A program made the translations under genes and the position numbers. Positions 1 through 7,750 of a stretch of DNA of 8,328 nt are shown in pieces. Positions within the stretch are counted from its first letter, which is position 1, and every line of letters starts with the position of its first letter. Under the pieces are notes generated by a model. That model was not told where the DNA came from. It was given only the letters and a program-made list of their open reading frames with translations, and did no database searches. Source of the DNA: Acidimicrobiia bacterium (GTDB lineage: Bacteria > Actinomycetota > Acidimicrobiia > Acidimicrobiales > Ilumatobacteraceae); NCBI GenBank assembly GCA_013821025.1, contig JACDHN010000097.1:1-8328 (forward strand), read 5' to 3'.

Positions 1-306
1 GTCGAGCGGCGGCGGCTGGTCAACGGTTACGTGCCCTACCTCGGCGCGCCGGGGTACGACGAGATGTTCATCGAAGCTGGTTTCGGTGACCTGGTGGCGT
101 TCGCGATCACTCGGCCGGACGCCAAGGAGATCGCTGCCCGAGTCCCCCTGGAGCTGCTCGACGCAGTCGGTCTCGTCGGCTCTGCCGCCGAGATCCGAGC
201 GCGCGTCGCCGAGTACGAAGCGGTCGGCATACGAGAGCTCGGGTTGGTTGTCCCCCCGCTCGACACACCGAGCGGACTGCTGACGCTGAAGTCGCTGGCG
301 CCCTGA
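1..306 (+). CDS. LLM-class F420-dependent oxidoreductase, C-terminal fragment
   Basis: This frame is open from the first base of the window, giving the last 101 residues of a protein whose start lies to the left. The fragment carries the C-terminal pattern of bacterial luciferase-like monooxygenases of the F420-dependent class: a GYDEMFIEAGFGD segment (about residues 18-30 of the fragment), a helix ending in LLDAVGLVGSAAEIRARV, and the final IRELGLVVPP strand of the TIM barrel. Family members use reduced or oxidised coenzyme F420 (some use FMN) for hydride transfer to varied cytoplasmic substrates. The substrate cannot be told from this fragment, and the cofactor-binding residues lie mostly outside the window. 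It is convergent with the gene on its right and the two stop codons touch. The family call is fairly sure; F420 rather than FMN use is inferred from similarity and the apparent actinobacterial host. Confidence 0.8.
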   Translation, partial: VERRRLVNGYVPYLGAPGYDEMFIEAGFGDLVAFAITRPDAKEIAARVPLELLDAVGLVGSAAEIRARVAEYEAVGIRELGLVVPPLDTPSGLLTLKSLAP

Positions 307-1080
307 TCAACCAGCCTGCTCGAGCACCTCGACGAGCCGCTCGTCGGCCAGCTCGGCCATCTCCAACAGCAGGTCGGCGTCAGGTGCGCCGTCCACGCTG
401 CCATCCGCTTGGACCGAGGAGATCAGCCCGTCGCGCTCCCAGAAGATGATCTGGCTGGTGATCTCGAGTGTCAATGGTTCGGTGATCTCGACAACGAGGT
501 CCATGGCGAACGCCCGGTCGCCGATCGGAGGGCTGTCGCCCTCGGAGATCCGCACTTTTCCAACGGCTTCACCGGCGTCGAAACTGACCTCGGCACACTT
601 GTCGACCACGTCGACGAGCACCCCGAAGTCGGGGCTGTCCTCGCTCGGAACCGAGATCTCGTGCGTGAAGCTCTGGCGTTCGGCGAGCTCGCCACTGGCG
701 AACTTACGCTTGGCCGTCCTGTTGGCCGCGTCGTCGCCCTCGAAGCGCCCGATCAAGTCCTTGCACTCGTCGCTGGTGTCGAGGTCGTCCGGGCTGATCT
801 CGTCGGTGTCGTCGTCTTCGGAATCCTCCGTGTAGCCGTCGCCGAGATCCTCCTTTGTCAGCAGAGCATCTTCGAGCTGCGACTCGGTGAGGTCGGGCGC
901 AGCTTCCTCGTCGTCGCCGAGGGCGAGGAACCGCACGGCGCCGCCGATCAAGGCCAGCAGCACCAGGCCCGACAGCACCAGTGGGACCTTGGACCTCCCA
1001 GGTCGTTGGCCCGGCGGCTGCCCGGGACCCTGCGGCGGGTACGAACCGGGCGGAGGAGGCGGTGGCGGCATGTTGCTCAC
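307..1080 (-). CDS. Pro-rich, single-pass membrane protein of unknown function, last gene of the nad operon
   Basis: I do not recognise this 257-residue protein. The N-terminus (residues 5-28) is a proline/glycine-rich tail. One hydrophobic segment follows (about 32-54), preceded by arginine and lysine, so the tail is probably cytoplasmic and the remaining 200 residues outside. The outer part begins with a very acidic stretch (about 56-105) and has just two cysteines, C106 and C162, which could form a disulfide. The layout resembles actinobacterial sensor-like extracellular domains such as the PknH C-terminal type, but that comparison is from memory and weak. The start is GTG at 1080, overlapping the nadC stop in GTGA, so translation is probably coupled to nadC; an in-frame ATG three codons on is an alternative start. 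The stop codon abuts that of the convergent oxidoreductase gene. A role in NAD metabolism is possible from position only. The gene is well supported; its function is not. Confidence 0.82.
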   Translation of the reverse strand: MSNMPPPPPPPGSYPPQGPGQPPGQRPGRSKVPLVLSGLVLLALIGGAVRFLALGDDEEAAPDLTESQLEDALLTKEDLGDGYTEDSEDDDTDEISPDDLDTSDECKDLIGRFEGDDAANRTAKRKFASGELAERQSFTHEISVPSEDSPDFGVLVDVVDKCAEVSFDAGEAVGKVRISEGDSPPIGDRAFAMDLVVEITEPLTLEITSQIIFWERDGLISSVQADGSVDGAPDADLLLEMAELADERLVEVLEQAG

Positions 1081-2006
1081 GGCGATGGAACGTACTCAGC
1101 GCAGGAGCGGACGTCGAGGCCGATGTCGAGGACGGGAGCCGAGTGGGTGAGCTCGCCGACGGCGATGAAGTCGACGCCGGTCTCACCGACAGCCCGAGCC
1201 CGCTCAATGGTCAGCTTACCGCTGGCCTCGAGACGCACGGCGAGGGCGTTGGCATCCCGATAGGCGACGGCCTCGACCAGACCGGCGACGTCGAAGTTGT
1301 CGAGCAGCACCTCGTCGGCACCGGCGTCGATCGCCTCGGCGAGGCCGGCGAGGGAATCGACCTCGATCTCCACACGGATCGTGGCCTCCAGCGACTTCAC
1401 GAGTCGGAACGCCTCGGCCACACCACCGGCAGCGGCGACGTGGTTGTCCTTGACGAGCGCCATGTCGGAGAGCGCCATGCGGTGGTTGGTCCCGCCTCCG
1501 CAGCGCACGGCGTACTTCTCGAGGGCCCTCAGCCCGGGAGTCGTCTTGCGGGTGTCGCGCACGACGGCCCCCGTGCCGTCCAAGGCGTCGGCCCACCGTC
1601 TGGTCAGCGTGGCCACGCCCGAGAGGTGGCACAGCAGGTTCAGGGCGCTGCGCTCAGCGGTCAACAACAGCCGCGTCGGCGCGATCACGCGAGCGATGTC
1701 CTGGCCCGGCGACACCCACGCACCGTCGTCGACGAGGTACTCCATCTCACTGGCGCCGTCGCCGCACACGGCCTCGATCACGGCGTTGGCCACGGCCAGC
1801 CCGGCGACGACGCCCTCGGCTCGGGACCCGAACGTCGCGACGCTGCGCTGGTCGGCGGCGACGGTGGCCACCGTGGTGACGTCCACGCCTCCCAGAAGGT
1901 CCTCGGTGACGGCCGCCCGGACGACGGCAGCGACAGCGTCGGGGTCGAGGCCCCCCACGTACAGACGTACGCGGGTGTTGTTCGACAACGGGAAGAACGT
2001 GAACAT
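1077..2006 (-). CDS. nadC: Nicotinate-nucleotide pyrophosphorylase (quinolinate phosphoribosyltransferase)
   Basis: NadC converts quinolinate and PRPP to nicotinate mononucleotide, CO2 and pyrophosphate, the third step of de novo NAD synthesis in the cytoplasm. The 309-residue product shows the family landmarks in order: EDLLGGVDVTT (35-45), LTAERSALNLLCHLSG (115-130), RDTRKTTPGLR (150-160), KYAVRCGGGTNHR (164-176), KDNH (186-189), EIEVDSL (213-219), LLDNF (234-238) and GVDFIAVGELTHS (277-289). These supply the Arg, Lys and His residues that bind quinolinate and the acidic residues that hold PRPP-Mg. The phosphate-loop motif near 262 reads SGK rather than the commoner SGG or SGN. The protein is about 20 residues longer than usual because of an N-terminal extension. 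The ATG at 2006 is still preferred because a strong GAGGAGG site lies just upstream. The gene follows nadB by 9 bases and its stop overlaps the next gene's GTG start. Confidence 0.97.
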   Translation of the reverse strand: MFTFFPLSNNTRVRLYVGGLDPDAVAAVVRAAVTEDLLGGVDVTTVATVAADQRSVATFGSRAEGVVAGLAVANAVIEAVCGDGASEMEYLVDDGAWVSPGQDIARVIAPTRLLLTAERSALNLLCHLSGVATLTRRWADALDGTGAVVRDTRKTTPGLRALEKYAVRCGGGTNHRMALSDMALVKDNHVAAAGGVAEAFRLVKSLEATIRVEIEVDSLAGLAEAIDAGADEVLLDNFDVAGLVEAVAYRDANALAVRLEASGKLTIERARAVGETGVDFIAVGELTHSAPVLDIGLDVRSCAEYVPSP

Positions 2007-2010
2007 CCAG

Positions 2011-2017
2011 CCTCCTC
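2011..2017 (-). promoter_or_regulatory. Ribosome binding site of nadC overlapping the nadB stop
   Basis: The minus-strand GAGGAGG overlaps the nadB TGA stop and lies 4 bases before the nadC ATG at 2006. It is the strongest ribosome site in the operon and decides the nadC start despite the unusual N-terminal extension that results. Confidence 0.75.
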
Positions 2018-3668
2018 AGGCTCCCGGCGGGACGCCGGTCACCGCGATCTCGCCGTCTTGCAGCGCTACGCCGAGATGAGTGAGCCAGATGTCGCGAGAC
2101 TCGCCGTAGTCGGTGCGCCGATGACAGCCCCGAGACTCGGTGCGGGTCTTGGCGGCAGCCGCCACGGCGGCGGCCACGGTCAGCACGTTCGTAGCCTCCC
2201 AGGCGTCGCGAGACGGCGTCACGCCGACCGTCGCCTTCCCCGCTACAGCGTGCAACTGCTCGACGGCCGCTGTCAGAGAGCCGGCGTGTCGCAACACGCC
2301 GACATTGTGCGACATGGCGCTGCGCACGTCGCGCCGTCGCTCGGGCTCGAGCAGCGCTTCGGTCCCGTCCGGCGCTTCCCCGGGATCGACGCGCTCGGGC
2401 AGCTCCCACTCGAGGTCGCGGCCGAGGTTCGTGCCGGCGACGACGCTCTCCGTGAGGCTGTTCGACGCCAGGCGGTTCGCGCCGTGAACGCCCGTTGCCG
2501 ACACCTCGCCGACGGCGAACAGACCAGTCATTGCGGTGCGGCCGTCGAGGTCGGCACTGATCCCCCCACAGGCGTAATGAGCCGCGGGCGCCACGGGGAT
2601 GCGTTCGCAGGCCGGATCGATGCCTGCATCGCGACAGGCCGCGGTGATCGACGGGAAACGCTCGTAGAACCGCTCGCCGAGGTGGGTGGCGTCGAGGTAG
2701 ACGTGATCGTCCACTCCCGCCGGCGCCTCGGCCATACGGGCGCTGATCGCTGCGGCAACGACATCGCGGGGCGCCAGATCCTCCTGAGGATGGACACCCT
2801 CCATCACGCGGCGTCCTGCGGCGTCGAACAGGATCGCCCCCTCGCCCCTGACCGCCTCGCTGACGAGTGCCTGCTGGCCCCGGGCGTCGGGACCGCGCCA
2901 CATCACGGTGGGGTGGAACTGCACGAACTCGGCGTCGGTCACGGCCAGACCTGCGCGCAGCGCCATCGCCAGCCCGTCGCCCGTGACGGCCGGCGGATTG
3001 GATGTGCTGGCGAAGATCTGACCGTAGCCGCCGGTCGCCAGCACGACGGCCCTGGCGGTGACATCACCCACCGAGAAAACGTGACCAGCGGCGTCAGTCA
3101 CGGCGATTCGCACGCCGGCGGTCTGGCGCTGCCCGTTGGCGTTCTGGCCGACGAGCAGATCGAGCGCGAACGACCACTCCATCACCTCGACACCAGCAGC
3201 GATCGCCGACTGGTCGAGCGTCCGCTGCACCTCCCGCCCGCTCTGGTCGCCACCCGAATGCACGATGCGGTTGTGGCTGTGGCCACCCTCCCGGGTGAGT
3301 GCCACGCCGCGGCCGTCGGCGTCGGGGTCGAAGGCCGCCCCGAGCCGCATCAGATAACGGATCGCCCTCGGCGCCTCCTCCACCAGGCGTCTCACCACGC
3401 CCTCGTCGCACAGCCCTGCTCCGGCGGCGAGCGTGTCGGCCACGTGGTGCTGCAGCGAGTCGGTGGGTCCCAGCACGCCCGCCAACCCGCCCTGCGCCCA
3501 TGCCGTGCTCCCGGCGCTCAACACGTCCTTTGTGACGACCAGCACGTCGCGCACCGGTCGTGCGGCCAGCGCTGCCGACAACCCGGCCGCCCCCGAGCCA
3601 AGCACGATCACGTCGACGTCGTGCGTCCACGTCGGCTCAGGCGCGCCCAACCGGTTGGGAATGCTCAT
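2016..3668 (-). CDS. nadB: L-aspartate oxidase
   Basis: NadB is an FAD flavoenzyme that oxidises L-aspartate to iminoaspartate, the first step of de novo NAD synthesis; electrons go to oxygen or fumarate. The 550-residue protein has a dinucleotide-binding GSGAAGL at 24-30, STAWAQGGLAGV at 54-65, LTREGGHSHNRIVHSGGD at 124-141, EFVQFHPT at 247-254, LAPRD at 298-302, PAAHYACGGI at 361-370 and GEVSATGVHGANRLASNSL at 387-405. By alignment from memory with the E. coli enzyme, the substrate-contacting and catalytic Glu, Arg, His and Arg correspond to E127, R301, H364 and R399. The C-terminal helical domain ends with the typical RTESRGCHRRTDY (509-521). No key motif is missing. The start is ATG at 3668, 10 bases after the nadA stop, with no strong ribosome site visible, so it may rely on translation from nadA. 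NadA, encoded just upstream, uses its unstable product directly. Confidence 0.97.
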   Translation of the reverse strand: MSIPNRLGAPEPTWTHDVDVIVLGSGAAGLSAALAARPVRDVLVVTKDVLSAGSTAWAQGGLAGVLGPTDSLQHHVADTLAAGAGLCDEGVVRRLVEEAPRAIRYLMRLGAAFDPDADGRGVALTREGGHSHNRIVHSGGDQSGREVQRTLDQSAIAAGVEVMEWSFALDLLVGQNANGQRQTAGVRIAVTDAAGHVFSVGDVTARAVVLATGGYGQIFASTSNPPAVTGDGLAMALRAGLAVTDAEFVQFHPTVMWRGPDARGQQALVSEAVRGEGAILFDAAGRRVMEGVHPQEDLAPRDVVAAAISARMAEAPAGVDDHVYLDATHLGERFYERFPSITAACRDAGIDPACERIPVAPAAHYACGGISADLDGRTAMTGLFAVGEVSATGVHGANRLASNSLTESVVAGTNLGRDLEWELPERVDPGEAPDGTEALLEPERRRDVRSAMSHNVGVLRHAGSLTAAVEQLHAVAGKATVGVTPSRDAWEATNVLTVAAAVAAAAKTRTESRGCHRRTDYGESRDIWLTHLGVALQDGEIAVTGVPPGA

Positions 3669-3678
3669 GACGTTCTGA

Positions 3679-4695
<1,017 letters not shown>

Positions 4696-4701
4696 GATCC
4701 C

Positions 4702-4707
4702 AGCTTA
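4702..4707 (-). promoter_or_regulatory. Candidate -10 element of the nadA operon
   Basis: The minus-strand hexamer TAAGCT fits TANNNT. If its final T is position -7, transcription starts at the G of the nadA GTG codon at 4695, giving a leaderless message. No TTGACA-like -35 is seen 16-18 bases upstream. This is a pattern match in a short spacer and needs transcript-end mapping. Confidence 0.45.
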
Positions 4708-4724
4708 CGGGCTGAACGTTTCGG

Positions 4725-4732
4725 GGGTACCC
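4725..4732. repeat. GGGTACCC palindrome, possible operator in the divergent spacer
   Basis: GGGTACCC is a perfect 8-base palindrome; an alternative pairing is TCGGG (4721-4725) with CCCGA (4730-4734). It would lie upstream of the nadA -10 and between the -35 and -10 regions of leuC, where a bound protein could affect both operons. It is short for an operator and could be chance in GC-rich DNA. Confidence 0.25.
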
Positions 4733-4748
4733 GAGGCAGAATGGTGTG

Positions 4749-6143
4749 ATGCCCGAGACACTCGCCGAGAAGGTGTGGGAGCGCCACGTCGTGCGCCGCG
4801 TGCCCGGCGAGGCCGACCTGCTGTACATCGACCTGCACCTCGTCCACGAGGTCACGAGTCCCCAGGCGTTCGAGGCGTTACGGCTGGCGGGGCGTCGGGT
4901 CCGCCGGCCCGAACTGACCATCGCCACCGAGGACCACAACGTGCCGACGGAGCACATCGACCGTCCGATCGCCGAACCGGTCTCGGCCAAGCAGGTGGAC
5001 ACGCTGCGCTCCAACGCCGCCGAGTTCGGGATCGTGAACTTCCCGATGGGCCATGACCACCAGGGCATCGTGCACATCATCGGTCCCGAACAGGGACGCA
5101 CGATGCCCGGTATGACCATCGTCTGCGGCGACAGTCACACCGCCACGCACGGCGCCTTCGGGGCGCTGGCCTTCGGCATCGGAACGTCGGAGGTCGAGCA
5201 CGTGCTCGCCACCCAAACGCTGCCCCAGGCTCGCCCGAAGTGGATGGCAGTGACAGTTGACGGACAGCTACCCGAGAGCGTGACGGCAAAGGACGTGATC
5301 CTCGCCATCATCGGCCGCATCGGCACCGGCGGCGGGATCGGCCATGTCGTGGAATATCGAGGCTCGGCCATTGAGGCACTGTCCATGGAGGGCCGCATGA
5401 CCGTGTGCAACATGTCGATCGAGGCCGGCGCGAAGGCCGGGCTGATCGCCCCCGACGACACGACGTTCGAGTACCTGCACGACCGGGAGCACGCGCCGTC
5501 CGGCGCGGCGTGGGACGAGGCCGTCACCGACTGGCGCTCACTGCGCACCGACGAGGGCGCCCACTTTGATGCCGAGGTTCGTCTCGACGCCGCCGGCCTG
5601 CGTCCCCAGGTCACGTGGGGGACGAACCCAGCCCAGGTGACAACGCTCGACGACGATGTCCCGTCACCGGACGACTTCGCCGACCCGACCACCCGAGACA
5701 CCGTGGCCAGGGCTCTCGAGTACATGGGCCTGGCGCCCGGCACGGCGATGCGCGACATCGCCGTGGACACCGTATTCATCGGTTCGTGCACGAACGGTCG
5801 CATCGAAGACCTGCGCGCCGCCGCAGCCGTGCTCGACGGCCGTACCGTGGGCGCCAAGCGGCTGATGGTGGTGCCGGGCAGCCACGCCGTCAAGGCGCAG
5901 GCCGAAGCGGAGGGGCTGGCAAGCATCTTCGTGGCCGCCGGCGCCGACTGGCGAGAGCCCGGCTGCTCCATGTGCCTGGCGATGAACCCCGACAAGCTGG
6001 CGCCTCAGGAACGGGCGGCCAGTACGAGCAATCGCAACTTCGAGGGGCGCCAGGGCCGGGGCGGTCGCACCCACCTCGTCTCGCCTCGCGTTGCTGCGGC
6101 CACAGCCGTCGCCGGTCGCCTCGCTGCCCCGGAGGATCTGTAA
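4749..6143 (+). CDS. leuC: 3-isopropylmalate dehydratase large subunit
   Basis: LeuC and LeuD form isopropylmalate isomerase, which interconverts 2- and 3-isopropylmalate, the second committed step of leucine synthesis in the cytoplasm. The 464-residue protein is aconitase-like and close to E. coli LeuC in length and motifs: [19 protein letters not shown] near 24-42, [20 protein letters not shown] near 120-139, [20 protein letters not shown] near 212-231, [17 protein letters not shown] near 343-359 and [15 protein letters not shown] near 403-417. The [4Fe-4S] cluster ligands should be C347, C406 and C409 counted from the ATG. The C-terminal [22 protein letters not shown] is intact. The start is uncertain by one codon: GTG at 4746 directly precedes ATG at 4749. 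A GAGG at 4733-4736 spaces better with the GTG, while the promoter guess points to the ATG. Its stop TAA shares one base with the ATG of leuD. Confidence 0.97.
   Translation: MPETLAEKVWERHVVRRVPGEADLLYIDLHLVHEVTSPQAFEALRLAGRRVRRPELTIATEDHNVPTEHIDRPIAEPVSAKQVDTLRSNAAEFGIVNFPMGHDHQGIVHIIGPEQGRTMPGMTIVCGDSHTATHGAFGALAFGIGTSEVEHVLATQTLPQARPKWMAVTVDGQLPESVTAKDVILAIIGRIGTGGGIGHVVEYRGSAIEALSMEGRMTVCNMSIEAGAKAGLIAPDDTTFEYLHDREHAPSGAAWDEAVTDWRSLRTDEGAHFDAEVRLDAAGLRPQVTWGTNPAQVTTLDDDVPSPDDFADPTTRDTVARALEYMGLAPGTAMRDIAVDTVFIGSCTNGRIEDLRAAAAVLDGRTVGAKRLMVVPGSHAVKAQAEAEGLASIFVAAGADWREPGCSMCLAMNPDKLAPQERAASTSNRNFEGRQGRGGRTHLVSPRVAAATAVAGRLAAPEDL
6131..6135 (+). promoter_or_regulatory. Ribosome binding site of leuD inside the end of leuC
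   Basis: GGAGG lies within the last codons of leuC, 7 bases before the leuD ATG at 6143. It fixes the leuD start and, with the TAATG overlap, supports balanced translation of the two subunits. Confidence 0.8.
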
Positions 6144-6730
6144 TGCGGGCGGTACGCGTGCTCACCGGCACGGGCGTGCCACTACGCCGCTCCGACGTCG
6201 ACACGGATCAGATCATCCCCGCCGAGTGGCTCAAGCGCGTCGAGCGCACCGGGTTCGAACGTGGGCTGTTCGCCAACTGGCGCGACGATCGCAACTTCGT
6301 ACTCAACGACGAGCGATACGCCGGCGCCACGATTCTCGTCACGGGGCCGGCATTCGGAGTCGGCTCGTCGCGCGAGCACGCCGTGTGGGCGATCCAGCAG
6401 GCCGGTTTCGGCGCCGTGCTGGCCCCCAGCTTCGGCGACATCTTCGCCAACAACTGCACGAAGAACGGGCTCGTCGCAGCAGTGCTGCCCGACGCCGTGA
6501 TCACCGGGATCTGGGAGGCCATCGAGACCGACCCGTCGACAACCGTCGTCGTCGACGTGGAGCGTCGCACCGTCGAGTTGCCGGCGGCGGACATCGCCTG
6601 CCAGTTCCCGATGGACGAGTCCACCCGGGAGCGGTATCTGCACGGCCTCGACGACGTGGCCATCACGCTGACGTACGCCACGGATGTGGATGCCTACGAG
6701 GCCGCGCGCCCATCCTGGTTGCCCACCTGA
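6143..6730 (+). CDS. leuD: 3-isopropylmalate dehydratase small subunit
   Basis: LeuD is the swivelling-domain subunit that completes the isopropylmalate isomerase active site with LeuC. The 195-residue length is typical. The motifs are GVPLRRSDVDTDQIIPAEWL (11-30), GPAFGVGSSREHAVWAIQQA (68-87) and LAPSFGDIFANNCTKNGL (93-110). The GSSREHA serine and arginine, which contact the substrate carboxylate in this family, are present, and the commonly seen FGCGSSREH cysteine is valine here, which occurs in other members. The start is ATG at 6143, overlapping the leuC TAA by one base and preceded by a clear GGAGG, so the two genes are co-translated. An open frame extends further upstream but lies entirely antiphase within leuC and is not used. 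The gene ends 3 bases from the stop of the convergent lipoprotein gene, so there is no room for a separate terminator. Confidence 0.97.
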   Translation: MRAVRVLTGTGVPLRRSDVDTDQIIPAEWLKRVERTGFERGLFANWRDDRNFVLNDERYAGATILVTGPAFGVGSSREHAVWAIQQAGFGAVLAPSFGDIFANNCTKNGLVAAVLPDAVITGIWEAIETDPSTTVVVDVERRTVELPAADIACQFPMDESTRERYLHGLDDVAITLTYATDVDAYEAARPSWLPT

Positions 6731-6739
6731 GTCTCAGGT
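6725..6739. repeat. Inverted repeat spanning the leuD and lipoprotein stop codons
   Basis: ACCTGAG, one T, then CTCAGGT form a perfect 7-base inverted repeat containing both convergent stop codons (TGA at 6728-6730 and its counterpart at 6734-6736). As RNA it could form a stem of about 5 pairs with a 5-base loop in either direction. No U-rich tract follows on either strand, so it is at best a weak bidirectional terminator. Confidence 0.35.
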
Positions 6740-7750
6740 ATCGCGACAGCGGAACGACGCCTGCACAGCGACGCCGGACTCGGTGGATCCGCGGAACTTG
6801 CCGCTCGTACGCCCCGGCGCAAACGTGACGACACCCGTGGCGGCGACGGTACCCTTGCCGAAGCGAGCAGTGAGCTGGGCGCCGTTGGCGTTGGCATCGC
6901 GGGCGTTGCGCACGACGAGTTCGAATGCCTGCAGGCGGCCCGATCCGTCGCCGGCGACGTCGCTCTCGAGGCGTACCACGTAGCGGTCTGTGTCGGGCGA
7001 CACGACGCCCGAGCAGTGAGCGGGCGCACGCGTGTCGGCAGGATCGATGTCGCCGAGATCCTTTCGATCGGCGTTCAACGTGCCGTCTCGCTCGCCAACG
7101 CCGTTCTCGGCGCCCGCACCGGCGACGACGCGGACGCGCAGGACGCCGAGCTCTGGCGTGCCGGGGTTCGATGTCGTCGTGGTCACGTCGGAAGGTTTTT
7201 CACCGCAGCGGAACGATCCCCGGACCTGGGTGTTACGACCGTCGGTGATGGTGAAACTGCCCTGGCGCAGTCGCTCGTCGTCGATGGTGAGTCTGCCGGT
7301 CAGCTTCTGCTGACGCTGACGGCCGTCGATGAGCAGGACGTCGACGTCGAACTCACCTGGCTCCCGCACCCGGCCGACCGCCGTCAGCTCCACCGACAGC
7401 ACGGTTCGGTCGTCCTTGACCCGCCGCAGGTCGGTGACGCCGACCCGGAACGGGCCGTCACCGCCGGTCAGACCTGTGCACACGGCGAACACCGAGGATT
7501 CGTTGACATCGTCGCCTGCCGCCGTCACATCCAGCTCTACCCGGTCCGTGTAGCGCGGTGCCGAGGACTGCAGATCGACGACGACGATGCCGTCTTGCAC
7601 CATTGCCCGGTCGCTGCGCGCACCGAGTAGTCCCGACGCTGTCGACGTGTCGCCGCTCGGATCGTCGTCACCCCCGCACGTCGTGGTGAGCAGGCACACC
7701 GCGGCGATCGCTGCGATCCTGCCCGGCATCCGGCCGACCCTACTGTTCAT
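6734..7750 (-). CDS. Probable lipoprotein with two copies of a Cys-bounded domain, unknown function
   Basis: I do not recognise a named family for this 338-residue protein. The N-terminus (arginines, then IAAIAAVCLLTTT, then C25 followed by GGDDD) looks like a lipoprotein signal; a cysteine followed by acidic residues is common in actinobacterial lipoproteins. The lipobox is non-standard, with threonine rather than Gly, Ala or Ser before C25. The mature part appears to be two related units joined by a Thr-rich linker (about 188-198). Unit one runs from C91 to C182 and ends GSFRC; unit two runs from C246 to C335 and ends ASFRC. The Cys spacings are 91 and 89 residues, which suggests one disulfide per unit and beta-rich folds. 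The start could be ATG at 7750 or the in-frame ATG at residue 8; a tandem DNA repeat covers the first. It is convergent with leuD and 48 bases downstream of the helicase gene on the same strand. Surface location is inferred. Confidence 0.8.
   Translation of the reverse strand: MNSRVGRMPGRIAAIAAVCLLTTTCGGDDDPSGDTSTASGLLGARSDRAMVQDGIVVVDLQSSAPRYTDRVELDVTAAGDDVNESSVFAVCTGLTGGDGPFRVGVTDLRRVKDDRTVLSVELTAVGRVREPGEFDVDVLLIDGRQRQQKLTGRLTIDDERLRQGSFTITDGRNTQVRGSFRCGEKPSDVTTTTSNPGTPELGVLRVRVVAGAGAENGVGERDGTLNADRKDLGDIDPADTRAPAHCSGVVSPDTDRYVVRLESDVAGDGSGRLQAFELVVRNARDANANGAQLTARFGKGTVAATGVVTFAPGRTSGKFRGSTESGVAVQASFRCRDT

Larger units (their letters stand above)
4696..4748. promoter_or_regulatory. Divergent promoter region between nadA and leuC
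   Basis: This 53-base spacer is the only place that can hold the promoters of both operons unless they lie inside coding sequence. On the minus strand TAAGCT (4707-4702) matches the actinobacterial TANNNT -10 pattern, and its last T is 7 bases upstream of the GTG of nadA. On the plus strand CAGAAT (4737-4742) is a weaker -10 candidate with the same distance to the ATG of leuC. Both would start transcription at or beside the start codon. No convincing -35 element is visible for either. A GGGTACCC palindrome (4725-4732) lies between the two hexamers. There is no room for a leader peptide or attenuator. That promoters are present is nearly certain from gene layout; the exact elements are inferred by eye. 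Confidence 0.6.

Noticed and set aside
409..1263. A 284-codon plus-strand open frame opposite the unknown membrane protein gene
   Set aside because: It is low-complexity and acidic then Arg-rich, with no motif. The minus-strand reading gives a sensible membrane topology and a GTGA overlap with nadC, so this is a shadow.
4696..4748. A leucine attenuator or riboswitch upstream of leuC
   Set aside because: The spacer is only 53 bases and has no leucine-codon leader peptide or terminator hairpin, so there is no room for one.
5135..5995. A 286-codon minus-strand open frame inside leuC
   Set aside because: It is fully covered by leuC, which has all family motifs. Its Ser/Ala/Arg/Pro-rich composition is typical of an antisense shadow.
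5615..6142. In-frame upstream extension of leuD into leuC
   Set aside because: The extension is Arg/Gly-rich shadow sequence. The ATG at 6143 has a GGAGG 7 bases upstream and gives the normal LeuD length and N-terminus.
7016..7630. A 204-codon plus-strand open frame opposite the lipoprotein gene
   Set aside because: The minus-strand frame shows a signal peptide and an internal domain repeat with matched cysteines, which chance would not give. The plus-strand frame has no recognisable features.
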